A stretch of DNA of 64,000 nt from an alpha proteobacterium U9-1i. Its GTDB lineage: Bacteria > Pseudomonadota > Alphaproteobacteria > Caulobacterales > Aquidulcibacteraceae. The DNA lies in contig BBSY01000004.1 in NCBI GenBank assembly GCA_000974665.1, forward strand, positions 124,001 through 188,000, read 5' to 3'. Shown here piece after piece: positions 47,340 through 54,858 of the stretch. Every line of letters begins with the position of its first letter. Within the stretch, counting starts at the first letter, position 1. The notes beneath the pieces are model-generated. The model was not told the origin of the DNA. It searched no databases and saw only the letters and a list, made by a program, of their open reading frames with translations. Made by a program: the position numbers and the translations under genes.

Positions 47340-47640
47340 GTCCGGAGCTTGCTCCGGACTATGGCGATAAACGCGCGGAGATAGACGGATCGGACCCGGG
47401 TGCGATGCCCGGCGGCTCCACCAGTTTCATCCAAATGGGGTCGCCCCCAAGCGGATGGTTATGGGGCCGAAATAGGATCGACGGACGTTGAAGGTCGTTG
47501 CTTTTGCTCGGGTGGTCCCGTCACAGGCCGAACAGCAATAGTTGCCAATGACAACAATGCTGAGGAATTCGCCCTCGCTGCGTAAGCAGTGCGGAGTTTT
47601 CCGAACCTAAGCCCTGACGAGTAGCATCTTCAGGCGGGGC
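47340..47640 (+). ncRNA. ssrA: Transfer-messenger RNA, circularly permuted two-piece type
   Basis: The acceptor piece comes first and ends in CGGCTCC-A-CCA (47413-47423) after a T-arm with stem CCGGG / CCCGG and 7-nt loop TGCGATG. After a 39-nt intervening segment, the coding piece begins at 47463 with GGGGCCGAAATAGGATCGAC. GGGGCCG and CGGCTCC pair over 7 bp with the conserved G3-U wobble needed for alanylation. The tag ORF runs 47544-47585 and encodes ANDNNAEEFALAA-stop, close to the Caulobacter tag. The outer ends (47340 and about 47640) are approximate. A strong hairpin GTCCGGAGC / GCTCCGGAC opens the acceptor piece. tmRNA rescues stalled ribosomes, and sspB lies 0.5 kb downstream. Confidence 0.95.
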
Positions 47641-47649
47641 CCCCCGGCG

Positions 47650-47676
47650 CCCGGCAACAGAAGCCGGGGATTTTCC
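47650..47676 (+). terminator. Probable ssrA terminator 1
   Basis: CCCGGC / GCCGGG form a 6-bp stem around the loop AACAGAA, followed by GATTTTCC. It lies just after the tmRNA coding piece. The T-run is short. Confidence 0.55.
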
Positions 47677-47711
47677 AGCCACCTTCGCGCGCGCTTATCA
47701 AGAAATTTGGG

Positions 47712-47737
47712 CCCGGTAACAGAAGCCGGGATTTTCC
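47712..47737 (+). terminator. Probable ssrA terminator 2 (tandem copy)
   Basis: CCCGGT / GCCGGG with the same AACAGAA loop and ATTTTCC tail repeats the hairpin at 47650, 62 bp further on, with one T-G wobble. The identity of loop, stem and tail marks this as a direct duplication of the terminator. Confidence 0.5.
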
Positions 47738-48155
47738 TGAACAATCCCCATGCACTTGCGGCGGACGCACGAGAGCCCCGCAGAGCGAAAATGTCCCGTT
47801 CTGTCCGTCGTGCGGAAGCGACATGCAGGCTTATTCCATGAACACGAAGAAATATCCTCCGTACGCGTCGCGCTGATTTGTTCGAACGCACGTTCAATGC
47901 AGGGAAGTCTTCGCCGAATTTCTGTTGTACCGCAGGCGCTTGGGGAAACGATTTACGTTTCGCTCGCGCCGCGCGCGAACGTGAGCGCGACGAAATGAAG
48001 CCGCAGCGCTTCTTGCATGCGCGAAGGTGCGACGCGGTGAAGTTTCGCGCGTCATGCTCTAGCCGTCGCATCAATTCGCGCCCTGTGGATCAGCAATTGA
48101 CTGGCCGGAACGAGCCGGTAAGGGTTGGCCTGGGATTGGGCCTTGGAGGGGCGGC
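47738..48155. other. Intergenic region between ssrA and sspB
   Basis: 418 bp without a convincing gene. The open frames found here on both strands are rich in Arg, Ser and Ala and match no family. Promoter elements for sspB must lie here, but none is clear. GGAGGGG at about 48145-48151 is the sspB ribosome site. Confidence 0.5.
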
Positions 48156-48650
48156 GTGGCCGACGACCTGATTGGATATGACCACTTGATGCAAGATGCG
48201 CTGCGCGGCGTTGTGCGCGCTGCGTTGCAGCAAGCGGCCGGCCCGCGCGGCCTGCCCGCTAAGCATCATTTCTATATCACCTTCCGCACCCATGCGCCCG
48301 GTGTGATGATCCCTGAACATTTGAGCGCGCGTTATCCCGACGAGATGACGATTGTTCTCGAACATCAATTCTGGGATCTCGAAGTTTACGCGGATCGCTT
48401 CCGCGTGATCCTGAAGTTCTCAGGCCAACCGCAGCCGATCACGATCCCATTCGCCGCGATCACGCGCTTCTTCGATCCAAGCGTGAAGTTCGGTCTGCAG
48501 TTCGAGCATCATCTGATCGACGAAGCGCCGCGCATGGCTTCGGGCGACGACACGCAGGCACAGGTGCAAACGGCGCAGCCACAAGCCAACGCGCAAGCGG
48601 CGCCGAACGACAGCGCCGTCGTCAGCCTAGACGCGTTCCGCAAAAAATAG
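48156..48650 (+). CDS. sspB: SspB-alpha, ClpXP adaptor for SsrA-tagged proteins
   Basis: 164 residues from a GTG with GGAGGGG upstream. The core is the SspB fold: GLPAKHHFYITFRTHAPGVMIP, SARYPDEMTIVLEHQFWDLEV, RFRVILKFSGQPQPITIPFAAI and FFDPSVKFGLQFE. A glutamine/alanine-rich linker ends in VVSLDAFRKK, the ClpX-binding tail. SspB tethers tagged proteins to ClpX. Encoding it next to ssrA fits a shared role in clearing rescued products. The DUF559 gene follows on the opposite strand. Confidence 0.96.
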   Translation: MADDLIGYDHLMQDALRGVVRAALQQAAGPRGLPAKHHFYITFRTHAPGVMIPEHLSARYPDEMTIVLEHQFWDLEVYADRFRVILKFSGQPQPITIPFAAITRFFDPSVKFGLQFEHHLIDEAPRMASGDDTQAQVQTAQPQANAQAAPNDSAVVSLDAFRKK

Positions 48651-48655
48651 ACCAT

Positions 48656-48991
48656 TCAGGAGTTGAGCGCGTCGAGCACGGCACGCTCAACCTCGTCTGG
48701 CGCCGCCATCACGCGCGCCTGCGAAATGCACACCACACGCCAGCCAGCGCTCTTGAGGAACGCCATTCGTTCCGCTTCGAACGTCCCTGCGCTCGCCTCG
48801 CAAAGCTCAACGACGACCTTTGCGGCCTCGCACGCAAAATTCACCTCAAACGGGCCGATCACCTTGTCGCGCTTGAATGCGTACTGCGCGAAAGCGTCTC
48901 CGCGCAGAATCGACCAAAGCCGAACCTCGGCCGGGCCGCGCTCAGTCAGGAGCCGCCGCGCGCGGCGGATCAGGAATTGTTTACGCACCAC
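48656..48991 (-). CDS. DUF559-family protein, probably inactive nuclease fold
   Basis: 111 residues from a GTG (48991; another GTG is one codon on). It aligns with the DUF559 Vsr/PD-(D/E)XK-like family: RRARRLLTERGPAEVRLWSIL, then KRDKVIGPFEVNFACEAAKVVVEL, and ERMAFLKSAGWRVVCI. Two residues usually catalytic are altered: the Asp of D-F-A-C is Asn (NFAC), and the ELDGxxH motif is ELCEASA. The fold is kept but activity is doubtful. It is convergent with sspB, 5 bp apart. Confidence 0.8.
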   Translation of the reverse strand: MVRKQFLIRRARRLLTERGPAEVRLWSILRGDAFAQYAFKRDKVIGPFEVNFACEAAKVVVELCEASAGTFEAERMAFLKSAGWRVVCISQARVMAAPDEVERAVLDALNS

Positions 48992-49047
48992 TCTGACGAC
49001 CCCTCACAGCAGTCAGATAGTTGCGCCAACTTCCTCCTGCTTTGGCG

Positions 49048-49716
49048 TCATGGCAAGCGGCGTCGCAAGAACCAGAGCGCGCGCCGCGTGCGATTGAGCG
49101 CGGTGAGTGTCGCGCCTACAGCAACAACCCAGAGCGCCCAAAAAATCATCTGACCGGGGGCGGCCCAGAATGTCTCGAATATCGATACGAGCGCGGCGAC
49201 CGTCATCACAAACATGCGGTGTGGCTTGGCCATTGGCCCAGAAAAATCCGGCGGCGCGCCTGCGCCTCGAGCCACCTCGCGGACGTAGGCTGTCATCACC
49301 GATGCAACCGCCGCCGCCCAACCAAGCGATGCTTCGGCTTGGCCCAAGGCAGCTACGCCATAGCCCGCGCCGACCAGAATGAAGATATCCGCGAGGCGGT
49401 CCGGCAATTCATTCCACACCGGCCCATCGGCACCGCCTTTGCCGGCTTCGACCGCCACCATGCCATCGAGCATATTCGCCAAAAGACGCAGCTGACAAAA
49501 CAATGCCGCGCCCACCAGCAAGAGCACCCGGTCGATCGCGTTCGTCGTGATGCCGCTGGCGTAGAAGCAAGCGCCAGCGAGCGCGGCAAACACCATGCTC
49601 GACATCGAAATCGTGTTCGGTGAAACGTCGGCGCGCGCAAGCCAAAGCGTGAGCGCTTTAGCCCACCCAGTATTGCGTTGTGCGATCGGACGGCGATTGT
49701 CGTCGTTGACGCTCAT
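49048..49716 (-). CDS. CDP-alcohol phosphatidyltransferase family protein
   Basis: 222 residues with about six membrane helices. The catalytic segment LANMLDGMVAVEAGKGGADG then WNELPDRLADIF corresponds to D-G-x2-A-R-x8-G-x3-D-x3-D, but the usual Arg after Ala is Val. The first half has LARADVSPNTISMSSMVFAA, a normal family start. It is probably an enzyme joining a CDP-activated diacylglycerol to an alcohol headgroup, or the reverse. It overlaps the next gene by 4 nt and is part of a module with CdsA-like and PlsC-like genes, reminiscent of E. coli YnbA-YnbB. Confidence 0.85.
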   Translation of the reverse strand: MSVNDDNRRPIAQRNTGWAKALTLWLARADVSPNTISMSSMVFAALAGACFYASGITTNAIDRVLLLVGAALFCQLRLLANMLDGMVAVEAGKGGADGPVWNELPDRLADIFILVGAGYGVAALGQAEASLGWAAAVASVMTAYVREVARGAGAPPDFSGPMAKPHRMFVMTVAALVSIFETFWAAPGQMIFWALWVVAVGATLTALNRTRRALWFLRRRLP

Positions 49717-50111
49717 GCGCCTCGCCTCCGCGTCAAACCAAAATTGTAGAGGATGGCGTAGGTGGTCGAGACGCTGAACGGCACGGCGATCGTCAACGCG
49801 ATCTCCGGCGTGCCCGCCAATGTATGCACGCCGATCAGCAGCGCAAGGATCGTGCTCCCCGTGATCAACGGTGGGACAACGTAGGCGACCGCGCCAGCGA
49901 AGCGCGGGTTCATCCGCTCAAGCGCCTTCTTCATCACCAACGTGATGAGGCCAGACATCGCGCCCTGCACAATCCCCGCCTGCAGCGCCTCGCCGATCGG
50001 ATGATCGCGGTTGGCGAACACGGCCCAGCCGCCCATCGCGAAGAACGCAAAGCCGACATGCGCGATCGTTGACGTAGCGGCCCAATCGCGCACGGCCTTC
50101 AACGCGCTCAT
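49713..50111 (-). CDS. Small membrane protein of the phospholipid-like module
   Basis: 132 residues from ATG 50111 (the much longer open frame to 51083 is antisense of the CdsA-like gene). Three or four hydrophobic helices are visible: AHVGFAFFAMGGWAVFAN, ALQAGIVQGAMSGLITLVM, VAYVVPPLITGSTILALLIG, and IALTIAVPFSVSTTYAILYN. No family is recognised. It shares an ATGA overlap with the CDP-alcohol phosphatidyltransferase gene and lies 33 bp from the divergent CdsA-like gene. The role is unknown, perhaps in the same lipid pathway. Confidence 0.75.
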   Translation of the reverse strand: MSALKAVRDWAATSTIAHVGFAFFAMGGWAVFANRDHPIGEALQAGIVQGAMSGLITLVMKKALERMNPRFAGAVAYVVPPLITGSTILALLIGVHTLAGTPEIALTIAVPFSVSTTYAILYNFGLTRRRGA

Positions 50112-50144
50112 TGCTTTTGGCTCCGGTTGCGGAGAAATGGAGAC

Positions 50145-51116
50145 ATGGGCGGAGAGATTGCTGCGTTTCTGACCAATCCGCTGGGGCTCGGCTTCCTCGG
50201 CGTGCTCGCGCTTCTTGTGCTTGGCACGCTCGCGGCGTTGATCCTGCCGCGCGTGCAGCCCGGCAAATGGACCGATCTCGGCCCGCGCATGCGGTCCTGG
50301 TGGGTGATCGCGATCCTTGTCGGCGGCGCGCTGCTTCTCGGCTGGCAGGCGTTCACGCTGCTGATGGCGCTCATCTCGTTCCTCGCTCTGAAGGAATACC
50401 TGACTTTGGCGCCGACGCGAAAGGAGGACCGTTTGGTCGTTCTGCTCGCGTATCTGTCGATCGTCGTCAATTACGGGGTGATCTTCGTCGATGGCGTGAT
50501 GTTCGACGACGCCTACCAAATCTATCTCGTCATCACGCCGGTCTATATGTTCCTTATCACCGCCGCGGCGATGGCCTGGATTGGGCGCACTGACGGCTAT
50601 TTGGCGACGGTTGGCATCGTCCATTGGGGCGTGGTCGTCTGCATCTACAATATCGGCTACGCTGCGTTCCTGATGCGCACGCCAGACGCCGAAGCGCCTG
50701 CGGGCGCGGCGGGCCTGGTGTTCTTCCTGCTGTTCATCACGCAACTGAACGACGTCGCTCAATATTGCTGGGGCAAGGCGTTCGGGCGCACCAAGATCAC
50801 GCCGAAGGTGAGCCCGAATAAGACCTGGGAAGGCGCGATCGGCGGCTGGGCGACGTCCGCGGCGGTGTTCTATTTTCTCGCCCCCTATTTCACGCCGCTT
50901 GCGCCAACGCATGCTTTGATCGTCGGCGCGGTGCTGCCGATTGCAGGCTTCTTCGGCGACATCACCATGAGCGCCATCAAACGCGATCTCGGCGTCAAGG
51001 ATACGTCCCGCCTTATTCCCGGCCATGGCGGGGTGTTGGATCGGCTCGATAGTTTGAGTTTCACCACGCCCGTGTACTTCCACCTGCTCGCTTATTTCGC
51101 CATCGAGCGCTTCTGA
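50145..51116 (+). CDS. Phosphatidate cytidylyltransferase-like (CdsA family)
   Basis: 323 residues from ATG 50145; a TTG at 50127 in the same frame is possible because the ribosome site is poorly placed for both. About eight membrane helices are visible. The CDS signature is clear near the C-terminus: MSAIKRDLGVKDTSRLIPGHGGVLDRLDSL (in parts: SAIKRDLGVKD and PGHGGVLDRLDS). It would make CDP-diacylglycerol. A housekeeping cdsA is normally near frr/dxr, so this is probably a second paralogue (YnbB-like). Its stop overlaps the acyltransferase start (TGATG). Confidence 0.9.
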   Translation: MGGEIAAFLTNPLGLGFLGVLALLVLGTLAALILPRVQPGKWTDLGPRMRSWWVIAILVGGALLLGWQAFTLLMALISFLALKEYLTLAPTRKEDRLVVLLAYLSIVVNYGVIFVDGVMFDDAYQIYLVITPVYMFLITAAAMAWIGRTDGYLATVGIVHWGVVVCIYNIGYAAFLMRTPDAEAPAGAAGLVFFLLFITQLNDVAQYCWGKAFGRTKITPKVSPNKTWEGAIGGWATSAAVFYFLAPYFTPLAPTHALIVGAVLPIAGFFGDITMSAIKRDLGVKDTSRLIPGHGGVLDRLDSLSFTTPVYFHLLAYFAIERF

Positions 51117-51757
51117 TGCTGCAAACCATCCGGCGTTACGCGCTGATGCTGGTGGTGCGGCCGGTGGCGCGGCTGCTGTTCGGCCTCGACACGATCGGCG
51201 CCGATAAGCTGCCGAAGGCCGGCCCCGCGATCGTCGCCGCCAACCACAACAGTCACGTCGATACGATCATCCTGCTCTGCCTGTTTCCATCGAAGCTGTT
51301 GCCAAAGCTGCGCCCGGTCGCGGCGGCGGACCATTTCGACAAAGGCGGTTTCGGCTCTTGGTTCTCGCGCACCATCATCGGCATCATCCCGATCAAACGC
51401 GGCGCAGCCTCTCGTCACGAGGACGTGCTCGCCGGCGCCAAGGACGCGCTCACGCGCGGCGAAATCCTTGTGGTGTTTCCCGAAGGTTCGCGCGGCGAGC
51501 CGGAGGAGATGACGCGCTTCAAAACCGGCGTCGCGCGGCTCGCGGAATTCTGCCCGGAGGCGCCGGTTGTGCCGGTGTATCTACAAGGCGCGGGGCGCTC
51601 GCTGCCGAAAGATTCTCGCTTGTTCGTGCCGTTCAATTGCACCGCCGTCGTCGGCGACCGACTCAGCTGGAGCGGCTCGGCGCACGGCTTCATCGATGAA
51701 CTCCGCGCGAAGATCGAAGCGCTGAAAGCTGAAGCGCCTCCCTTGCGGTGGAAGTGA
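51116..51757 (+). CDS. 1-acyl-glycerol-3-phosphate acyltransferase-like (PlsC family)
   Basis: 213 residues. The HxxxxD motif is in AANHNSHVDTIILLCLFPS and the FPEGSRGEPEEM motif follows; both are essential in this family. The N-terminal helix (RYALMLVVRPVARLLFG) anchors it. It probably acylates lysophosphatidic acid to phosphatidic acid, the substrate of the CdsA-like enzyme it is coupled to. It is the last gene of the plus-strand half of the module, and a palindromic element follows. Confidence 0.92.
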   Translation: MLQTIRRYALMLVVRPVARLLFGLDTIGADKLPKAGPAIVAANHNSHVDTIILLCLFPSKLLPKLRPVAAADHFDKGGFGSWFSRTIIGIIPIKRGAASRHEDVLAGAKDALTRGEILVVFPEGSRGEPEEMTRFKTGVARLAEFCPEAPVVPVYLQGAGRSLPKDSRLFVPFNCTAVVGDRLSWSGSAHGFIDELRAKIEALKAEAPPLRWK

Positions 51758-51769
51758 CAGCCACACTGC

Positions 51770-51882
51770 GTCATCCCGGACACGCGCAGCGTGATCCGGG
51801 ACCCAGGGGCCGACATCGAGCCGGTTGCCCCTGGGTCCCGGCTCTCCCTTCGGTCGGCCGGGATGACGAAGAGGTTTATTCG
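51770..51882. repeat. Interspersed palindromic element (copy 2)
   Basis: GTCATCCCGG at 51770 and CCGGGATGAC ending 51867 are inverted ends. The inner arms ATCCGGGACCCAGGGGC and GCCCCTGGGTCCCGGC pair, giving a 98-bp hairpin with the same layout and length as the copy at 44583. Both copies are followed by GGTTTATTCGGA, here the last codons of the RusA-like gene. Confidence 0.85.
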
Positions 51883-52235
51883 GATCCGTTTACGCGCTTC
51901 ACGGCGCGAACTGAAATCCGATCGCGCTCTCCCGCCACACGCTCGCACAACAGCCGCGCAATCTGGCTATCGTCCACGAAAACGTGGCCCTTGAGCGCGT
52001 CGAGCAGCGCTTTCGCCAGATTGTCCAAATCCAGTTGGGGAACCTCGCCGACATACTCCATGATGAGCTCCACCTCGAACTCGCCATAGCGCGGGCGGAT
52101 CTCGAACTCCTTGCGAAAAAACTCATACACGAGCGGCTTGTAATAGCGCGCTTGCGTGGTGATGCCGTCGATGGCGATCTCAACGCCGCCCTCGATCGCG
52201 CGGGCGCGGACTTTGCCCTTTCCGGTCCAGGTCAT
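51876..52235 (-). CDS. RusA-family endonuclease-like protein
   Basis: 119 residues from ATG 52235. The motif QLDLDNLAKALLDALKG then VFVDDSQIARL is the RusA Holliday-junction resolvase signature (D-x-D-N-L...D-A-L...D-D), with all acidic residues present. RusA is usually phage-derived and about 120 residues, as here. It overlaps the stop of the upstream membrane TIR-like gene by 4 nt, so it is co-expressed with it. The last two codons and stop are shared with the palindromic element. Confidence 0.85.
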   Translation of the reverse strand: MTWTGKGKVRARAIEGGVEIAIDGITTQARYYKPLVYEFFRKEFEIRPRYGEFEVELIMEYVGEVPQLDLDNLAKALLDALKGHVFVDDSQIARLLCERVAGERDRISVRAVKRVNGSE

Positions 52236-53380
52236 GAAGGATGCGTCGCCGTCATCGCGCCGAGCATCGCCGCGCGGAAACGGTGGCGATCCACCATGTG
52301 GCCGTCCGGCGCGTAAGGATGCACAGGATTGGCGATGCCGCGCGCCGCAAGCGCTGCCTGCGCCTCTTCCACCTGCCCCCACAGCGATATGAACACGCAG
52401 CGCGGCGCGAGCTGTTCATCGCGGATCGTATCGAGCTCCCACGCCGTGCCAGCGGTGACCTTGGTGAGATCGACGAGGATCACGTCGCTGGAATCGAAGA
52501 ACAGCCGGATCACCTGGCGCCACCACGCATCCGACGTGCGCACCAAAAATGCTTCCTTGGACGTGAACGCGACCTGCAAGTTCAGCCCAATGCGATCGCG
52601 CAGACGCCGCGCCAGATTGCGAAAGTCACGCGCGTTCAGCACCACCGCCGGCCCCATGCCGGAGCGATCGAACAGGCGATAGATCAACCGGATCGGCGCG
52701 CCGACAATGAACCACAATGCCGCCAGCGGATTGCCGAGCGCGAGCGTTGCGGTGGACACCCAGCCGAAATAATCGCGGCGGATAAATTCGTCCGACAGCG
52801 AGGCGATATGCCCGAACGGCCGAAATTCGTTCGAAATCGCCCGCTCCAGCGGCTCGCTATAGGCACGAACGTTGAACTTGCGCAGCAACAGCACGCGCGC
52901 GGGCTTGCGTCGGAGCGCGGAGGCGAGGAACCAGATGAGGAGCGGCAGCAAAGCCGCGAGGCCGACGAAGCCATAGATGTTGTCGAGATCGGCATCCTCC
53001 GGCCCGACCGCGACCACCATGCGCGACGGTTCGACTTCAACGCTTGTGCCGATGAACGCCGCCGCGAGGATCGCCAGCAGCACGAGATAAAACGCCAGCC
53101 CGCTCCATTTCCGCAGCACGCGGCCCCAGCCGAAGAAAAGCTTCTGCCCGCGCGCGAGATCGCGCGCTTTGATGAAGCCCGGCACGGCGAGCCGCCAGCG
53201 TCCCGTTGGCGCGCGGCTCGCAGCCAGCGCGCGGCCCGCTTCGCTGTGATCGGGATTGTCCGCCGCCGCGCGCAGCGCGTCGGCGTCGAGGCCGTCAAGC
53301 ACGGACGCGTCCGCATCCTCGCGCTTCAGCCCCGCGAGCGTGCGCATATTGCGAAGCCGTTTGCGCCAATCCTCGCTCAT
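52232..53380 (-). CDS. Membrane protein with C-terminal TIR-like domain (paralogue 1)
   Basis: 382 residues from ATG 53380 (AAGGGG upstream; a GTG one codon earlier is possible). A helical N-terminus with PDHSEAGRALA is followed by two membrane helices (about 93-112 and 137-156). A cytoplasmic domain then begins KPARVLLLRKFN and continues HIASLSDEFIRRD, ARDFRNLARRLRDRIGLNLQ, SDAWWRQVIRLFFDSSDVILV and GTAWELDTI (W-E about 315). The order beta-strand, LLLRxF, SDVI, then W-E-L resembles a Rossmann/TIR-like fold in which Glu would be catalytic; this is an inference. It overlaps the RusA-like gene and is paralogous to the gene at 53399. Confidence 0.8.
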   Translation of the reverse strand: MSEDWRKRLRNMRTLAGLKREDADASVLDGLDADALRAAADNPDHSEAGRALAASRAPTGRWRLAVPGFIKARDLARGQKLFFGWGRVLRKWSGLAFYLVLLAILAAAFIGTSVEVEPSRMVVAVGPEDADLDNIYGFVGLAALLPLLIWFLASALRRKPARVLLLRKFNVRAYSEPLERAISNEFRPFGHIASLSDEFIRRDYFGWVSTATLALGNPLAALWFIVGAPIRLIYRLFDRSGMGPAVVLNARDFRNLARRLRDRIGLNLQVAFTSKEAFLVRTSDAWWRQVIRLFFDSSDVILVDLTKVTAGTAWELDTIRDEQLAPRCVFISLWGQVEEAQAALAARGIANPVHPYAPDGHMVDRHRFRAAMLGAMTATHPS

Positions 53381-53398
53381 CACCGCCCCTTCTGAGCG

Positions 53399-54760
53399 CT
53401 ACCTGCTTCCAAGCTTCCGCAGCATGGCCGCGCGCATTTCGGCGCGGAAGGCGCGACTGTCAACCAGCGCGCCACTGCGTTTATAGAGCGCCAGCGCCTC
53501 GGCACGGCCGCCGAAACCGTGCGCTTGCAACGAAGCGCGCGCGTCCGCCGCCTCGTCCTCGCGCGAGATGAAAACCACGCGCTCAGCCACACGCTCGGTC
53601 AGCATGGTTTGCAGCTCCCATTCCGTCCCGCTGGCCACCTCGGTGACATCCACGACGATGACGTCGGCCGAGTGCATCAGCAGCAGCACCACGTGTTGCC
53701 ACCACGCATCGTTGGTGCGCACGGCGATGGCTTTGCGCTGCGTGCGCTCCATTTCGAGATTAAGCCCATAGCGATCGATCAGGCGGCGCGCGAAATTGCG
53801 GAAATCGCGCGCGTCACGAATGAGGATCGGCCCTGCCCGCGAGCGATCCGTCAGCCGAATGATGAAGGCGATCGGAATATTGATCACCCGCCAAACAAGC
53901 AAAAACGGATTGAACGAAAACCACGACACAAACGGCGCGATCATCGAGCGGCGAAAGTGCTTATCCGCCAACGTGAACACGTGGCCATAAGGCTTCAGCC
54001 AGCGCTTCGACATCTTCTCGATGCTCTTGCCGATCTGCGGATCGTTGAAACGCCGTAGCAACAGTACGCGCGCCGGCTTCGGCCGAAAACCCAGCAAAAT
54101 CGTGTAGAGCGGAAACAGTACGATGCTCCACATACCTGCGGCGCCGGCCGTCTCCTGACGGCGATTGTACTCGGCGAACAACGGCCCTACGCCGGGCCGT
54201 TCCTGCAAAGCTTCGAGCTTCTGCAGGCTTGTTGGCGCGTTGGTGTTCGGCGCCGGCTCTTGGTAGGCGACGTCGACCTCTTGCTGTGACACCAAACCCT
54301 GCGCCACGGCCTGATCCCAAAGCGCCCGCTCCCGCTCTGGGCCGTCCCAAGATAAACCAAGCCAAACCGCCACGCTCGCCAACGCCAGCAACAGCAGCCC
54401 GCGCATCAGCCATCGCCGCGCGCCGAAAAACAGCAGATCGTTTTGCGCGATGTCGGCGGCCTCGACCCAGCCCGGCTCGGGCGTTTCATCGATGAAGGCC
54501 TCGATGCGGCGATCCGCCTCGGCCTCACCGACGCGCTGCACCAGCGCACTGCGCGCCAGAGCCTGACCGGCTTCGCTATGGTCGGAATTCTGCGCGGCGA
54601 ACGCCAAAGCCGCCTCCGACAACGGCCTCAACGCGCGTTCGGCCGCGCCAGCGTTCGGCTCGCGGCGCTTTAGCGCAGAAATCGTGCGGATTTCACCCAA
54701 GCGCGCAGCCAAGGCGGCCCTTGCAGCTGCTTTCGCGGCGACGATCGCAGAAACGTCCAT
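53399..54760 (-). CDS. Membrane protein with C-terminal TIR-like domain (paralogue 2)
   Basis: 453 residues from ATG 54760 (GGGGAG upstream; the frame is open to 54796). Same architecture as the gene at 52232 but with a longer N-terminus and a 50-residue loop between the two membrane helices. Shared motifs: SDHSEAGQALA, KPARVLLLRRFN, ARDFRNFARRLIDRYGLNLE, NDAWWQHVVLLLMHSADVIVV and GTEWELQTM. The gap between the two paralogues is 18 bp, so they are co-transcribed with the RusA-like gene. No function is known. A signalling or defence effector is possible. Confidence 0.8.
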   Translation of the reverse strand: MDVSAIVAAKAAARAALAARLGEIRTISALKRREPNAGAAERALRPLSEAALAFAAQNSDHSEAGQALARSALVQRVGEAEADRRIEAFIDETPEPGWVEAADIAQNDLLFFGARRWLMRGLLLLALASVAVWLGLSWDGPERERALWDQAVAQGLVSQQEVDVAYQEPAPNTNAPTSLQKLEALQERPGVGPLFAEYNRRQETAGAAGMWSIVLFPLYTILLGFRPKPARVLLLRRFNDPQIGKSIEKMSKRWLKPYGHVFTLADKHFRRSMIAPFVSWFSFNPFLLVWRVINIPIAFIIRLTDRSRAGPILIRDARDFRNFARRLIDRYGLNLEMERTQRKAIAVRTNDAWWQHVVLLLMHSADVIVVDVTEVASGTEWELQTMLTERVAERVVFISREDEAADARASLQAHGFGGRAEALALYKRSGALVDSRAFRAEMRAAMLRKLGSR

Positions 54761-54858
54761 CTCCCCACATATCCTATGGGCGGACGTGAAGCCCATTCAG
54801 TTGCGCCCGCCCTGCTTTTCAGGCTAACCGACCGCACCAATCCGACAAGAGGAAAGCC

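Noticed and set aside
47400-47585. Plus-strand ORF ending ANDNNAEEFALAA
   Set aside because: The C-terminal peptide is the tmRNA tag, so this is part of ssrA rather than a normal protein gene.
47607-48074. 155-codon open frame on the minus strand in the ssrA-sspB gap
   Set aside because: No family similarity, no ribosome site; it also covers the terminator copies.
50112-51083. Long upstream extension of the small membrane protein frame to 51083
   Set aside because: It runs antisense to the CdsA-like gene and contains very charged, low-complexity sequence; the family-like membrane helices begin at 50111.
52241-53395. 384-codon open frame on the plus strand
   Set aside because: Antisense of the TIR-like membrane gene; rich in Arg and His with no domain, while the sense frame has membrane helices and paralogue motifs.
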